Shown here one piece after another: positions 19,234 to 28,198 of a stretch of 64,000 bases of DNA (positions are counted from its first letter, which is position 1; every line of letters starts with the position of its first letter). Position numbers and translations under genes: made by a program. The notes beneath the pieces are model-generated. The model had not been told where the DNA came from. It saw nothing but the letters and a program-made list of their open reading frames with translations, and searched no databases. Source of the DNA: Pleomorphovibrio marinus (GTDB taxonomy: Bacteria; Bacteroidota; Bacteroidia; Cytophagales; Cyclobacteriaceae); the NCBI RefSeq assembly GCF_003347495.1, contig NZ_QCXY01000013.1, positions 151,867 to 215,866 on the forward strand, in the 5' to 3' direction.

Positions 19234-19599
19234 ATGGTAATTTTGGCTGTGAGAAATTTTATGTTATTGTTGGCATTGGGTTGCTTACTGATAGGTTGTG
19301 GTGCGAAAAACAGGCCAGATGGTGTACTTAATGAAGACAAAATGGTGGCAATATTGATTGACATCCATTTAACGGAGGGGTTTGTGCAGGCACTACCCAT
19401 ACCTTATGATTCTTCAAAAAGGCTTTACCCCATCTTAGAAAAGGAAATTTTTGAAAAACACGCCGTCAGTGACAGTGTTTACCTTCAGAGCCTGCAATTT
19501 TACTTGAGAGATGCCATAAAAATGGAAGAGTTGTATGCCCGTACCATCGATTCTTTGACGGTAATAGAAAAAAGAGTGGAACAACCTGCCCAACGATGA
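19234..19599 (+). CDS. DUF4296 lipoprotein
   Basis: A small exported protein of about 121 residues. An in-frame ATG exists at 19183, but the start at 19234 gives a compact lipoprotein signal (MVILAVRNFMLLLALGCLLI, then GCG with the lipid cysteine). The family pattern is visible: MVAILIDIHLTEGFVQ, then YPILEKEIFEKHAVSDSVY and LRDAIKMEELYARTIDSL. DUF4296 is widespread in Bacteroidota and has no known function. Its stop overlaps the mutS2 start by four bases (ATGA), so the two are translationally coupled, though a functional link is not obvious. Confidence 0.8.
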   Translation: MVILAVRNFMLLLALGCLLIGCGAKNRPDGVLNEDKMVAILIDIHLTEGFVQALPIPYDSSKRLYPILEKEIFEKHAVSDSVYLQSLQFYLRDAIKMEELYARTIDSLTVIEKRVEQPAQR

Positions 19600-21995
19600 A
19601 GACATACCCTGCAAATTTAGAGGAAAAGATAAATTTTGATAAGATAAAATCCCTGATAAAAGAAGCTTGTACCAGTAAGTTAGGGGTGGACTTCGTGGAA
19701 AAAATTGCCTTCTGCAATGATGGAAAGCTGGTGCAAAAGCTTATTGACCAGACCGATGAGTTCAAGAAGCTTTTGACATCTGGAGAGCAATTCCCTTCCT
19801 CCAATTTTGTGGATATATACCCCTATCTTGAAAAAGCCAAGGTGCCGGGGACCTTTCTCTATGAGGATGAGTTTCACCAAGTCAGGCTAGGTCTGATTAC
19901 TCTTTGGGCCTGTGTGGAATTTTTTGACAAACATCAAGAAGATTACCCCCAGCTTTGCCAATTGCTGGGTATGGTGGCAGATGACCGCTCACTCTTAGGA
20001 GCCATCGACAAGGTAATGGATGATAAGGGGAAAATAAAAAACAATGCCACTCAGGAGCTCAGCTTAATCAGAGGTCAGTTGCTGTACGAAGAGAGCAGGT
20101 TAAGGAAAGTACTGGACAGTATATACAGAAGTGCAAAAGCGCAGGGGTTTACACCGGATGATGCCTCCATCACCATTCGGGGAGGAAGGATGGTAATCCC
20201 AGTACTAGCTGAATACAAGCGCAGGATAAAAGGTTTTATCCATGACGAGTCGGCTACAGGACAAACGGTGTTTTTAGAACCTGCGGAGGTTTTGGATATC
20301 AATAATGAGATCCGTGACCTTGAGTATATGGAACGGCGCGAAATTCAAAAAATACTCACCAAACTTACCGACTCTCTTAGGGAATGTATACCCGAACTTA
20401 GAAAATCCTTCCAGTTTTTGGGATTGGTGGACTTTATACGTGCCAAAGCAAAATTTGCACTTCAGACGGACAGCGAAAAACCCCTCCTTGTAAAGCAAAA
20501 AAACGTCCATTTTAAAGGGGCCAGACACCCCCTATTGGAACTTACATTTAAACAGCAGCAAAAAAAGGTGGTGCCCTTGTCCCTGAACCTAGACCATAAC
20601 AGGAGGATACTGGTGATTTCCGGCCCAAATGCCGGAGGAAAGTCAGTGGCGCTAAAGACCACTGCCCTACTCCAATATATGCTGCAATGTGGGCTTTTGA
20701 TCCCCGTTGATCCCGAATCCACCTGCTGTATTTTTGATCAGTTTTTCATTGACATTGGAGATGAACAAAACTTGGAAAACGACCTGAGCACCTACAGTTC
20801 CCACCTTTTGAACATGAAGTATTTCACCACATTTTCTAACAAGAAGACCATTTTTTTCATCGATGAATTTGGGACAGGCACAGAACCGCAATTTGGAGGA
20901 GCCATTGCAGAAGGTATTTTGATAGCCCTCAACAAGGCTGGGGCATTTGGGGTGGTGACGACCCACTATGGGAATCTCAAGCAGTTGGCCTCCAAGAGTC
21001 CGGGTTTGGTAAACGGGGCCATGAGGTACGATGTAGATAAGTTGGAGCCACTGTATCAGTTGGAGACTGGGAAGCCGGGGAGTTCCTTCGCATTTGAAAT
21101 AGCTGGGAAGATAGGCATAGCAAATGAGATAATCCTTCATGCCCGTGCCCAGGTGGGGGAGACAAGAGTGAAGTATGACAGACTTTTGCTTAAACTGGAG
21201 AGTGAAAAAAACAATTATGAGGCCCTACTTTCCGACAATCAAAAAAAGGAGAAGTTGCTTGCCCAGCGCATGGAAGAATATAATACGCTAAAATCTTCTT
21301 TGGAGGAAAATAAAAAGGAAATCCTCCATGAGGCCAAAGTCCAAGCAAAGGCAATTATAGATGATGCCAATAGGAAAATAGAGCATACTATCAAGCAAAT
21401 TAAGGAGCAAAAGGCAGAGAAAGAAGCTACCCTGCAGTTGAGGAAGTCTCTGGAAGCCCATAAATCCACCTTGCAAACCGACCCAAGGAGCAAGAAGGGG
21501 AAGGCTTCGCCTGCGCCTAAACCTGAAGTAATAGGAGGGGAGATCAAGATAGGAGACCAAGTCAGGTTAAAAGACAATGGTGCCTTGGCGGAGGTATTGA
21601 GCATTCAAGGTAAAAATGCCGAGATTAGTATAGGGGAATTAAAATCCAAAATCAAATTGGACAGGATGGAAAAGGTCTCCAACACGGTAGTCAAAAAAGC
21701 AAAGAAAGCCAGATCCATAGGGTTTGATGCCAACCAAAAGATGGTGGATTTTTCTCCAAATTTAGACATTAGGGGAAAAAGAGCTGAAGAGGTACTTAGT
21801 TTGCTTCAGCCCTTTATTGATGATGCCAATATGTTGGGCTTGTCGGACCTCAGGGTTATACATGGCAAGGGAAATGGGGTTTTAAGGGACCTCACCAGGA
21901 ATTTACTGAAAAAAATGCCTGCAGTCATGAAAGCAGAAGACGAACACGCGGATCGTGGGGGTGCAGGGGTAACGTTAGTTACCCTGAACCCATGA
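19596..21995 (+). CDS. mutS2: Endonuclease MutS2 (MutS-family ATPase with Smr domain)
   Basis: A 799-residue protein with the MutS2 layout: core and lever region, ATPase with Walker A GPNAGGKS at about residues 343-350, Walker B FFIDEFGTGTEP, and the switch VVTTHYGNLK. A long charged coiled-coil clamp lies at about 530-620, and the C-terminal Smr nuclease domain begins near residue 720 (LDIRGKRAEE, later VIHGKGNGVLRD). MutS2 acts on branched DNA and in some bacteria rescues stalled ribosomes; it does not take part in mismatch repair. The DIRG and HGKGNG elements of the Smr domain are present, so nuclease activity is plausible. Confidence 0.96.
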   Translation: MKTYPANLEEKINFDKIKSLIKEACTSKLGVDFVEKIAFCNDGKLVQKLIDQTDEFKKLLTSGEQFPSSNFVDIYPYLEKAKVPGTFLYEDEFHQVRLGLITLWACVEFFDKHQEDYPQLCQLLGMVADDRSLLGAIDKVMDDKGKIKNNATQELSLIRGQLLYEESRLRKVLDSIYRSAKAQGFTPDDASITIRGGRMVIPVLAEYKRRIKGFIHDESATGQTVFLEPAEVLDINNEIRDLEYMERREIQKILTKLTDSLRECIPELRKSFQFLGLVDFIRAKAKFALQTDSEKPLLVKQKNVHFKGARHPLLELTFKQQQKKVVPLSLNLDHNRRILVISGPNAGGKSVALKTTALLQYMLQCGLLIPVDPESTCCIFDQFFIDIGDEQNLENDLSTYSSHLLNMKYFTTFSNKKTIFFIDEFGTGTEPQFGGAIAEGILIALNKAGAFGVVTTHYGNLKQLASKSPGLVNGAMRYDVDKLEPLYQLETGKPGSSFAFEIAGKIGIANEIILHARAQVGETRVKYDRLLLKLESEKNNYEALLSDNQKKEKLLAQRMEEYNTLKSSLEENKKEILHEAKVQAKAIIDDANRKIEHTIKQIKEQKAEKEATLQLRKSLEAHKSTLQTDPRSKKGKASPAPKPEVIGGEIKIGDQVRLKDNGALAEVLSIQGKNAEISIGELKSKIKLDRMEKVSNTVVKKAKKARSIGFDANQKMVDFSPNLDIRGKRAEEVLSLLQPFIDDANMLGLSDLRVIHGKGNGVLRDLTRNLLKKMPAVMKAEDEHADRGGAGVTLVTLNP

Positions 21996-22018
21996 CCCAA
22001 TGATGTGAAATTAAATTT

Positions 22019-22456
22019 TTATCTTTTGAAGGCCTGCCTGGCCAATAATTTCCAGCTTTTACCCTCTTTTTGCCAGACCAATAGTATGCCTAAGTTCACG
22101 TCTGCTGGATCCGCTCCTTTGTTATGCGTGGTTCCACTAAGATTGTGTCTCACTAAGGCTACATTGCCAGAAATATCGACACTTTGTTCGGAAAGGTTTA
22201 TGCTGGTGAAATTGGAATCCCCACTTGCCAAGGCCTGCACAAAGTCTTCTTGGTTTTCTATTACCCCATTGGAGTGGCCATAGGTCAGTTTTTTGGAGGA
22301 AAGCGAAGTTAGTTTTGCTCTATCCCCATTTAACATTGCCTCGCGCAATTCTTCTACCGCCTTTTCCACTGCCGGGACTGCTTTGTCCTGCGCAATAAGG
22401 GAAAGGTTTACAAATAAAAATAAGGCTAATGCAAAATAAAGGTTTTTGGGTTTCAT
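22019..22456 (-). CDS. Exported NTF2-like/SnoaL (DUF4440-type) protein
   Basis: A 145-residue protein: signal peptide of about 22 residues (MKPKNLYFALALFLFVNLSL, cleavage after IAQ) and a single cone-shaped NTF2-like domain. The pattern VEELREAMLNGDRAKLTSL, then NVALVRHNLSGT and WKLLARQAF fits the DUF4440 group. These small domains bind varied ligands or act as subunits, and no catalytic residues can be assigned. It sits 11 bases after another small exported protein gene and may be cotranscribed with it. Confidence 0.78.
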   Translation of the reverse strand: MKPKNLYFALALFLFVNLSLIAQDKAVPAVEKAVEELREAMLNGDRAKLTSLSSKKLTYGHSNGVIENQEDFVQALASGDSNFTSINLSEQSVDISGNVALVRHNLSGTTHNKGADPADVNLGILLVWQKEGKSWKLLARQAFKR

Positions 22457-22467
22457 TGTTGTTTGTT

Positions 22468-22944
22468 TTAGTTTTTAATTCTTAGTTCAATTACGTAAAA
22501 TCCTGCCAACGCGCTTACCCTTGCATTTGAGGGAGGGGCCACTGTGAATTCCAACCGTAGGCTTTCCTGGTTTCTGGTAAACGCAATTTCCCTGCCCGAT
22601 GCAGGTTGGTTGCCAGTAAGCAATAGCCTATCGAGGTTTTCACCTGTCACCGACCAGGATCCATTTGCGTTGAACAGGTTGCCTCCATTTGCTGTGGTAT
22701 AATTTTGTCCACCGGTATTGTTGAGGAAGGTTATTTCAAAATTTGCAAAGTCACCAGTTTGAGAAACTCCATCCTTGGAGACCGAACCTCCGCCGGCGAT
22801 AGCCCAAGTAAGGCTGCCTTGCTCACCTGCAAGTTGCTGCCTTGCTTCTTGCTCTGGGCTTAATTGAGGGCCATCATCATCACTGCCACAGGAAATAATC
22901 AGCGGAAGGATGGACAGCACCAATAAAAGGACTTTTTTGTTCAT
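22468..22944 (-). CDS. Small hypothetical lipoprotein
   Basis: About 158 residues from the ATG at 22944; the longer frame from 22992 has no signal. The start MNKKVLLLVLSILPLIISCG is a typical lipoprotein signal followed by acidic GSDDDGP, a pattern associated with surface export of lipoproteins in Bacteroidota. The rest is Gly-, Asn- and Thr-rich and beta-like (ANGSWSVTGENLDRLLLTGN, LRLEFTVAPPS). I do not recognise the family. It lies downstream of the lipid A operon on the same strand with a 61-base gap. Confidence 0.75.
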   Translation of the reverse strand: MNKKVLLLVLSILPLIISCGSDDDGPQLSPEQEARQQLAGEQGSLTWAIAGGGSVSKDGVSQTGDFANFEITFLNNTGGQNYTTANGGNLFNANGSWSVTGENLDRLLLTGNQPASGREIAFTRNQESLRLEFTVAPPSNARVSALAGFYVIELRIKN

Positions 22945-23005
22945 GATAATAGTTATATAGCAACCTGTAAATTTACTCAATATGGTAGACATTCAAAGTC
23001 TTTTC

Positions 23006-23629
23006 TCAGGCTTTATATTTTTGCATTTGCAGGTCGGCATCACAGAACCCGTACTCCCTAGCCTCATTAGAGGCCACAATGAGGGTACATCCCTCCGTTC
23101 GGGTTTTTATGGTTTCCTGGTACCAGTCTATCCCCTGTTTATCCAGGTTGGTAGTGGGTTCGTCCAAAAGCAATAATTTTGCGTTGGAAAACAGGCAAAT
23201 CCCTAATTTTAGCCGTTGTTTCATTCCAGAAGAAAAATTCAGGATTTGTTTGTTTAAGGCGTTATTCAAGTACATGGCTTCTACCACTTTATGGAGGTTG
23301 TATCCTTTTTTGTATCCTTTAAAACTGAAGTGGAAACGTAGAAACTCAAGCAGGGTGAATTCCTCAGGGAGCTCCAAATAAGGGGCGCTAATACTTATAT
23401 ATTGGTAGTGGTTAGCCGAGGAAATGGACGCAGTGCCCAATTTATAGTCGATGTCTCCTGAGGTCAAAGGGGTCTGACCCGCGATGCACCTTAGCAAAGT
23501 GGATTTTCCTGAGCCGTTGTTTCCTGTTAGTGCCGTCCGGCTTCCAGGGGGAAAAACATGGTCTATATTTCTAAACACCCATTCGTACTGAAAGCGTTTG
23601 GCGGCTTTATGGAGGTTGATTTCCACCAT
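23006..23629 (-). CDS. ABC transporter ATP-binding protein
   Basis: A compact 207-residue ATPase: Walker A GNNGSGKST (residues 36-44), signature FSSGMKQRL, Walker B LLLLDEPTTNLD and the switch region VASNEAREYGFCDAD, where the usual switch histidine is not evident. The C-terminus is short. No permease gene is adjacent. It is the last gene of the lipid A operon, four bases after lpxA, an arrangement that may link it to envelope export, or it may pair with a permease elsewhere. Also compatible with a heme-exporter (CcmA-like) ATPase by size; I cannot decide. Confidence 0.85.
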   Translation of the reverse strand: MVEINLHKAAKRFQYEWVFRNIDHVFPPGSRTALTGNNGSGKSTLLRCIAGQTPLTSGDIDYKLGTASISSANHYQYISISAPYLELPEEFTLLEFLRFHFSFKGYKKGYNLHKVVEAMYLNNALNKQILNFSSGMKQRLKLGICLFSNAKLLLLDEPTTNLDKQGIDWYQETIKTRTEGCTLIVASNEAREYGFCDADLQMQKYKA

Positions 23630-23633
23630 CCTG

Positions 23634-24413
23634 TTATTGGATGTATCCTTTCATTACTCCTCTCTCGGAGGATCGGATGAAATTAACGATTTCATCCCTT
23701 TCTTTGGTGGCAGGAAGGTTAACTTCTATTTCTTCCAATGCACGGCTATTGTTCATGCTGTTCAAAAAAAGCAGCCTGTACACTTCTTGTATTTGATTGA
23801 TAGCTTCACTACTAAACCCTCTTCTCCTAAGGCCCAGGGAATTTACCCCTGCATAACTAAGTGGTTCTCTGGCGGCTTTGGTAAATGGCGGTACGTCTTT
23901 CCTTACCAAGGATCCTCCGGATACCATACTGTGCATCCCAATTTTCACAAATTGGTGGATGGCACTGCTTCCACCGATGAATGCCCAGTCGTCTACATTT
24001 ACATGCCCTGCAATTTGTACAGTGTTTGCTATGATGACGTTGTTTCCTATGATGCAGTCATGGGCCACATGTACATAGGCCATAAGTAGGCAGTTGCTTC
24101 CAATTTTGGTGGTTTTTTTATCAATAGTCCCCCTATTGATAGTGACGCACTCTCTAATTGTAGTATTGTCTCCAATTTCCACCAGAGAATCTTCGCCTTT
24201 GAATTTGAGGTCTTGGGGAATGGCAGAAATTACTGCCCCAGGGAAAATCCTGCAGTTTTTGCCAACTCTGGCACCTGGGTAGATGGTTACGTTAGATCCT
24301 ATCCAGGTTCCCTCACCCACTTCCACGTTTTCATGGATAGTGGTGAAAGCTTCCACGGTGACGTTATCTGCTATTTTTGAATTGGGGTGTATTTGAACGA
24401 AATTACTGATCAT
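23634..24413 (-). CDS. lpxA: Acyl-ACP--UDP-N-acetylglucosamine O-acyltransferase
   Basis: First enzyme of lipid A synthesis: moves a 3-hydroxyacyl chain from ACP to the 3-OH of UDP-GlcNAc. The 259-residue protein starts with a left-handed beta helix of hexapeptide repeats (IHPNSKIADNVTVEAF, VGEGTWIGSNVTIYPGARVG). The catalytic histidine lies in VHVAHDCIIG, and the C-terminal helical domain is complete (RRRGFSSEAINQIQEVYRLL). Its ATG overlaps the lpxC-fabZ stop by four bases. Confidence 0.96.
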   Translation of the reverse strand: MISNFVQIHPNSKIADNVTVEAFTTIHENVEVGEGTWIGSNVTIYPGARVGKNCRIFPGAVISAIPQDLKFKGEDSLVEIGDNTTIRECVTINRGTIDKKTTKIGSNCLLMAYVHVAHDCIIGNNVIIANTVQIAGHVNVDDWAFIGGSSAIHQFVKIGMHSMVSGGSLVRKDVPPFTKAAREPLSYAGVNSLGLRRRGFSSEAINQIQEVYRLLFLNSMNNSRALEEIEVNLPATKERDEIVNFIRSSERGVMKGYIQ

Positions 24414-25804
24414 GCGTCTTTTCTTACTATACTGGCAGTCATTACCGCCTCACATACTAGTGTATTACCCACAAAAGCTTCTCCTTTCATCTTTGCTATT
24501 CCTCTGCGGATGGGGTTAAGTAATTCACACTTAAAGATTAAAGTGTCACCTGGCAGCACCATTTTCCTGAACTTGCAATTTTCTATGCTTAGAAAATAGG
24601 TCCAGTAGTTTTCGGGATCATTTACTGTACTCAACACCAAAATACCTCCGGTTTGTGCCATGGCCTCTACCTGTAGCACTCCCGGCATGACAGGGTTATT
24701 GGGGAAATGTCCCATAAAAAACGGTTCATTGATAGTGACGTTTTTCACTCCCGCCACGACCGATTCATCCAAATAAATTATCTTATCCAACAACTGGAAG
24801 GGATATCTATGTGGTAGTATGTTACTGATCTGGTTGATGTCTAATACAGGGGGTAATTTGGGGTCATAATAAGGTATATGCATGGGGCCTGCTTTCTCCA
24901 TGGCTCTTTTTATTTTTTTAGCAAACGCCACATTAGCAGCATGCCCGGGCCTTGCAGCCAAAATCTGGGCCTTTAGAGGCCTGCCCACCAATGCCAAGTC
25001 TCCAATTACATCCAGTAACTTGTGCCTGGCGGGCTCATTTTTATACCTTAACTCCACATTGTTCAAAATTCCCTCTTTCCGGACTTCCACTTTTGGCTTA
25101 TTGAACATTTTCGCCAAATTAACCAATTCCTCTTCTTTTACTGCCCTATCCACCACTACGATCGCGTTGTTAAGGTCACCACCTTTTATGAGGTTTTGGT
25201 TATAAAGCATTTCAAGCTCATGCAGGAAACAAAAGGTCCTACAGGAGGCAATTTCGGTTTTAAATTGGCTGATATCCGTAATTGATGCGTGCTGACTTCC
25301 CAATACGGGGGAATTATAATCGACCATTACAGTAACCCTAAAGTCGTCTAAAGGAAGAGCTGCCATTTCTACTTCCCTAGCACTATCTTTATAATGGATG
25401 CTTTCGGGGATTTCGAAAAAACGCCTCAGGGCATTTTGCTCCTCTAAACCGGCCTCTTCTAGAATATCAATAAAAGGAATACTGCTTCCATCCAAAATGG
25501 GTGGTTCTGGGCCATTCAGTTGGATCAATACATTATCTATTTCCAATCCCACAAGGGCTGCAAGCACATGTTCTACGGTAAACACCCTTGCCCCACTCTG
25601 TTCCAAAGTGGTTCCCCTAGATACGTCCACTACGTTGTCCACATCGGCATCTATGGTGGGTTGACCTTCCATATCCATTCGTTGGAATTTGTATCCGTGG
25701 TTAGCCTTTGCAGGAAGAAAAGTCATGGTAGCTTCTACTCCAGTGTGTAATCCTACTCCAGAGAGGGTTACCTGTTTACTTATTGTGTGTTGTTTTACTT
25801 TCAT
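24410..25804 (-). CDS. lpxC: Bifunctional UDP-3-O-acyl-GlcNAc deacetylase / 3-hydroxyacyl-ACP dehydratase (LpxC-FabZ fusion)
   Basis: The start at 25804 (MKVKQHTISKQVTLSGVGLH) is the standard LpxC N-terminus; the upstream in-frame ATG at 25831 adds only an unrelated nonapeptide. Residues about 1-300 are LpxC, a zinc deacetylase that commits UDP-GlcNAc to lipid A. Zinc ligands are visible as the His in FTVEHVLAAL and the His and Asp in RHKLLDVIGDLALVG. Residues about 315-464 are FabZ, a hot-dog dehydratase of fatty acid synthesis (LPHRYPFQLLDK, then GHFPNNPVMPGVLQVEAMAQ). This fusion is characteristic of Bacteroidota and could balance lipid A against phospholipid synthesis because both use 3-hydroxyacyl-ACP. 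Confidence 0.96.
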   Translation of the reverse strand: MKVKQHTISKQVTLSGVGLHTGVEATMTFLPAKANHGYKFQRMDMEGQPTIDADVDNVVDVSRGTTLEQSGARVFTVEHVLAALVGLEIDNVLIQLNGPEPPILDGSSIPFIDILEEAGLEEQNALRRFFEIPESIHYKDSAREVEMAALPLDDFRVTVMVDYNSPVLGSQHASITDISQFKTEIASCRTFCFLHELEMLYNQNLIKGGDLNNAIVVVDRAVKEEELVNLAKMFNKPKVEVRKEGILNNVELRYKNEPARHKLLDVIGDLALVGRPLKAQILAARPGHAANVAFAKKIKRAMEKAGPMHIPYYDPKLPPVLDINQISNILPHRYPFQLLDKIIYLDESVVAGVKNVTINEPFFMGHFPNNPVMPGVLQVEAMAQTGGILVLSTVNDPENYWTYFLSIENCKFRKMVLPGDTLIFKCELLNPIRRGIAKMKGEAFVGNTLVCEAVMTASIVRKDA

Positions 25805-25851
25805 TAAAACTTTTTCACTGAGACAATACAAAAATTAGTTTTGCCACAAAT

Positions 25852-26874
25852 TTATCGTTTTTTTTCCAGATCTTTAATTTTATCCTCTAACTGGGGGAGC
25901 TTTTTAAAAACGGCAAAGGATTTAAGGTAGTCTTTGAGGTCAATTCCTATGAAACCAAGTAGGGTTTGTCCCGGCTTTTTTACGTTTTTCATGACTCCCG
26001 TATTGCCGCCTATGGTGGTTCGATCTGCGATTTTGAGATGACCAATAATTCCTGATTTTCCGGCCAAAACACAGTTTTTACCAATTTCGGTTGACCCTGA
26101 AATACCGGATTGGGAGGCAATAACAGTATTTTCACCGATTACCACATTGTGAGCAATTTGGACCTGATTGTCAATTTTCACGCCTTTTTTGATGATAGTG
26201 GACCCCATAGTGGCACAATCAATGGTGGTGTTTGCACCTATACTGACATCATCCTCTATGACAACATTACCTAATTGGGGGATATTTTTGTAAGTGCCAT
26301 CTGGCTGTGGAGCAAAACCAAACCCATCACTGCCTATCACGGCTCCTGGCTGAAATTCGCAGTTTTCTCCTATTTGTGTGCCGGAAATGATTTTCACACC
26401 GGTATAAAACACACAATTGTCTCCAATTTTCACATCCTCTCCAATATACACCTGTGGGTGGATTTTCACATTTCTTCCAATACTACAATTTTTTCCAATG
26501 TAGGAGAATGCTCCCCGGAATCCTTCCTCCCCCATATGGCTACTTTCATGCATGAAGCAAGGTTCTTCCACACCCAGTAAGTCCGGCTTTTGGAGCTTCT
26601 CCACCATTTGTAGCAACTCGGTAAATCCTGAATAGGCATCTTTAACCCTCACAAGTGTGGTTGCCACCGGTTTGCTGGGGGTGAAATTTTCCGAAACAAT
26701 TACGGCACTACTCTCTGTGGAATATAGATGGGGTTCATACTTTAAGTTTGACAAAAAGCTGATGTCACCTGGTTTGCCCTCTTGGATTTTATTGATGTTG
26801 ATTATTTTCTGCGAACCATCTCCTTCTATTTTGCCATTCAAAAGTTTGGCTATCTCATTGATGGTAAATTCCAT
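25852..26874 (-). CDS. lpxD: UDP-3-O-(3-hydroxyacyl)glucosamine N-acyltransferase
   Basis: Third enzyme of lipid A synthesis; adds the second hydroxyacyl chain. The 340-residue protein has the N-terminal uridine-binding domain (FTINEIAKLLNGKIEGDGSQ), then a long left-handed beta helix with hexapeptide repeats from about residue 100 to 310. The catalytic histidine is in VQIAHNVVIGENT, and GAVIGSDGFGFAP is the family motif. It is the second gene of the HD-lpxD-lpxC/fabZ-lpxA operon, 15 bases after the HD gene. Confidence 0.96.
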   Translation of the reverse strand: MEFTINEIAKLLNGKIEGDGSQKIININKIQEGKPGDISFLSNLKYEPHLYSTESSAVIVSENFTPSKPVATTLVRVKDAYSGFTELLQMVEKLQKPDLLGVEEPCFMHESSHMGEEGFRGAFSYIGKNCSIGRNVKIHPQVYIGEDVKIGDNCVFYTGVKIISGTQIGENCEFQPGAVIGSDGFGFAPQPDGTYKNIPQLGNVVIEDDVSIGANTTIDCATMGSTIIKKGVKIDNQVQIAHNVVIGENTVIASQSGISGSTEIGKNCVLAGKSGIIGHLKIADRTTIGGNTGVMKNVKKPGQTLLGFIGIDLKDYLKSFAVFKKLPQLEDKIKDLEKKR

Positions 26875-26889
26875 GTAATTAAAGTTATT

Positions 26890-28119
26890 TTAAGGTAAAG
26901 TTAATTCTTTAGCCCGACATGCGTAATGTTTTTTTACAATTTTGCTCATTGCCTTGATGTTTGGTAGATCTGCAGCCTGGGCTACGTCCATTACTTTACC
27001 TGATTTTGCAAGTATATAAATGTTTTCTTTTGCCGTGTAAGCATGGTTGCTAATGGTACCATGCGTGAAGAAATACCTTAAATCCTCTGCAGGAATACCA
27101 AGTTTCATTAGGGTTTTTGATCTCCACTCCTCTATTTCAGTGGACGAAAAAGGATGCCCGGACAGGGTGACCTTAAAAAGGTTGCGGGACAAAAACATTT
27201 GGGAAATTTTTCGTATGACATAATCGCCAGAATGTTGCCAGAATTTCAAACCTCCCCAAATATCGTAATCATCCAATTGGGAATACATGGTGAGCGTATC
27301 TGGGTTGGTTTTAAAGTCGGACATGCCCCTTTCCTTTTCCAGGAAATAGTTTAAAGCATGGGATGAGGTCAGTTTTTTCCCATCTGTTTTCAGGTCTTTT
27401 GCCCTTTGGATCAGGTTTATCATCATCTTTTCCGCACTTACCGTGGTCTTATGAAGATACACCTGCCAATACATTAATCTCCTGGCGCTCAAGAAGTTTT
27501 CAATACTGTATATGCCCTTTTCTTCTACCACCAGTTGGTCATTTTTAATGTGCATCATTTTGATAATACGGTCTGCCCCTATGGTGCCCTCCGAAACCCC
27601 GGTAAAAAAGCAGTCTCTCTGTAGATAGTCCAGGCGGTCTATGTCCAACTGGCTGCTGACCAATTGATGGAAAAATTTTCTTTCATAAATATTCTTAAAA
27701 ATCCGTATTGCCAAATCAAGTTGGCTGTTAAATTGCTTATTTAAAGTCTCAAGAAAGAGCAAGGAAAGGTCTTCGTGTGAAACATTTTGCAACATGCTGT
27801 GCTCTAATGCATGCGAAAAAGGGCCATGACCTATGTCATGTAGCAAAATGGTAATTAAAGCAGCTTCATATTCCTGGTCGCTGATTTCAATTCCCTTGTT
27901 TCTCAGATGGTCTAAAGTCACACTCATTAGGTGCATGGCGCCTATGGCATGATGAAATCGGGTATGGTGGGCACCCGGATAAACGTAGTCTGTCAAACCA
28001 AGTTGTTTGATTCTGCGTAACCTCTGGAAGTAGGGATGGTCGATAATCGCGAAAATCAATTCGCTTGGAATGGTTATAAATCCATATACCGGGTCGTTGA
28101 TAATTTTGTGGCTTTTCAA
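26890..28119 (-). CDS. HD-domain phosphohydrolase (dNTPase/YwfO-like)
   Basis: A 409-residue cytoplasmic HD protein, probably a metal-dependent nucleoside triphosphate or nucleotide phosphohydrolase. The start codon is TTG at 28119: an in-frame stop lies just upstream, and the residues after it (KIINDPVYGFI) are the normal family beginning. Metal-binding motifs are TRFHHAIGAMHLM and LLHDIGHGPFSHALEH at about residues 55-105. A TAnnTTTG box (TACTTTTG, minus strand, 28163-28156) lies about 40 bases upstream, a plausible promoter for the whole lipid A operon. Next to lpxD in many Bacteroidota; the functional link is unclear. Confidence 0.9.
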   Translation of the reverse strand: MKSHKIINDPVYGFITIPSELIFAIIDHPYFQRLRRIKQLGLTDYVYPGAHHTRFHHAIGAMHLMSVTLDHLRNKGIEISDQEYEAALITILLHDIGHGPFSHALEHSMLQNVSHEDLSLLFLETLNKQFNSQLDLAIRIFKNIYERKFFHQLVSSQLDIDRLDYLQRDCFFTGVSEGTIGADRIIKMMHIKNDQLVVEEKGIYSIENFLSARRLMYWQVYLHKTTVSAEKMMINLIQRAKDLKTDGKKLTSSHALNYFLEKERGMSDFKTNPDTLTMYSQLDDYDIWGGLKFWQHSGDYVIRKISQMFLSRNLFKVTLSGHPFSSTEIEEWRSKTLMKLGIPAEDLRYFFTHGTISNHAYTAKENIYILAKSGKVMDVAQAADLPNIKAMSKIVKKHYACRAKELTLP

Positions 28120-28198
28120 TGGCCCATTAGTTTTAGCGAGGTGTTAAATTATTACCAAAAGTAAATAAAATATTCAAATAGGTATTAAATTCAAAGAG

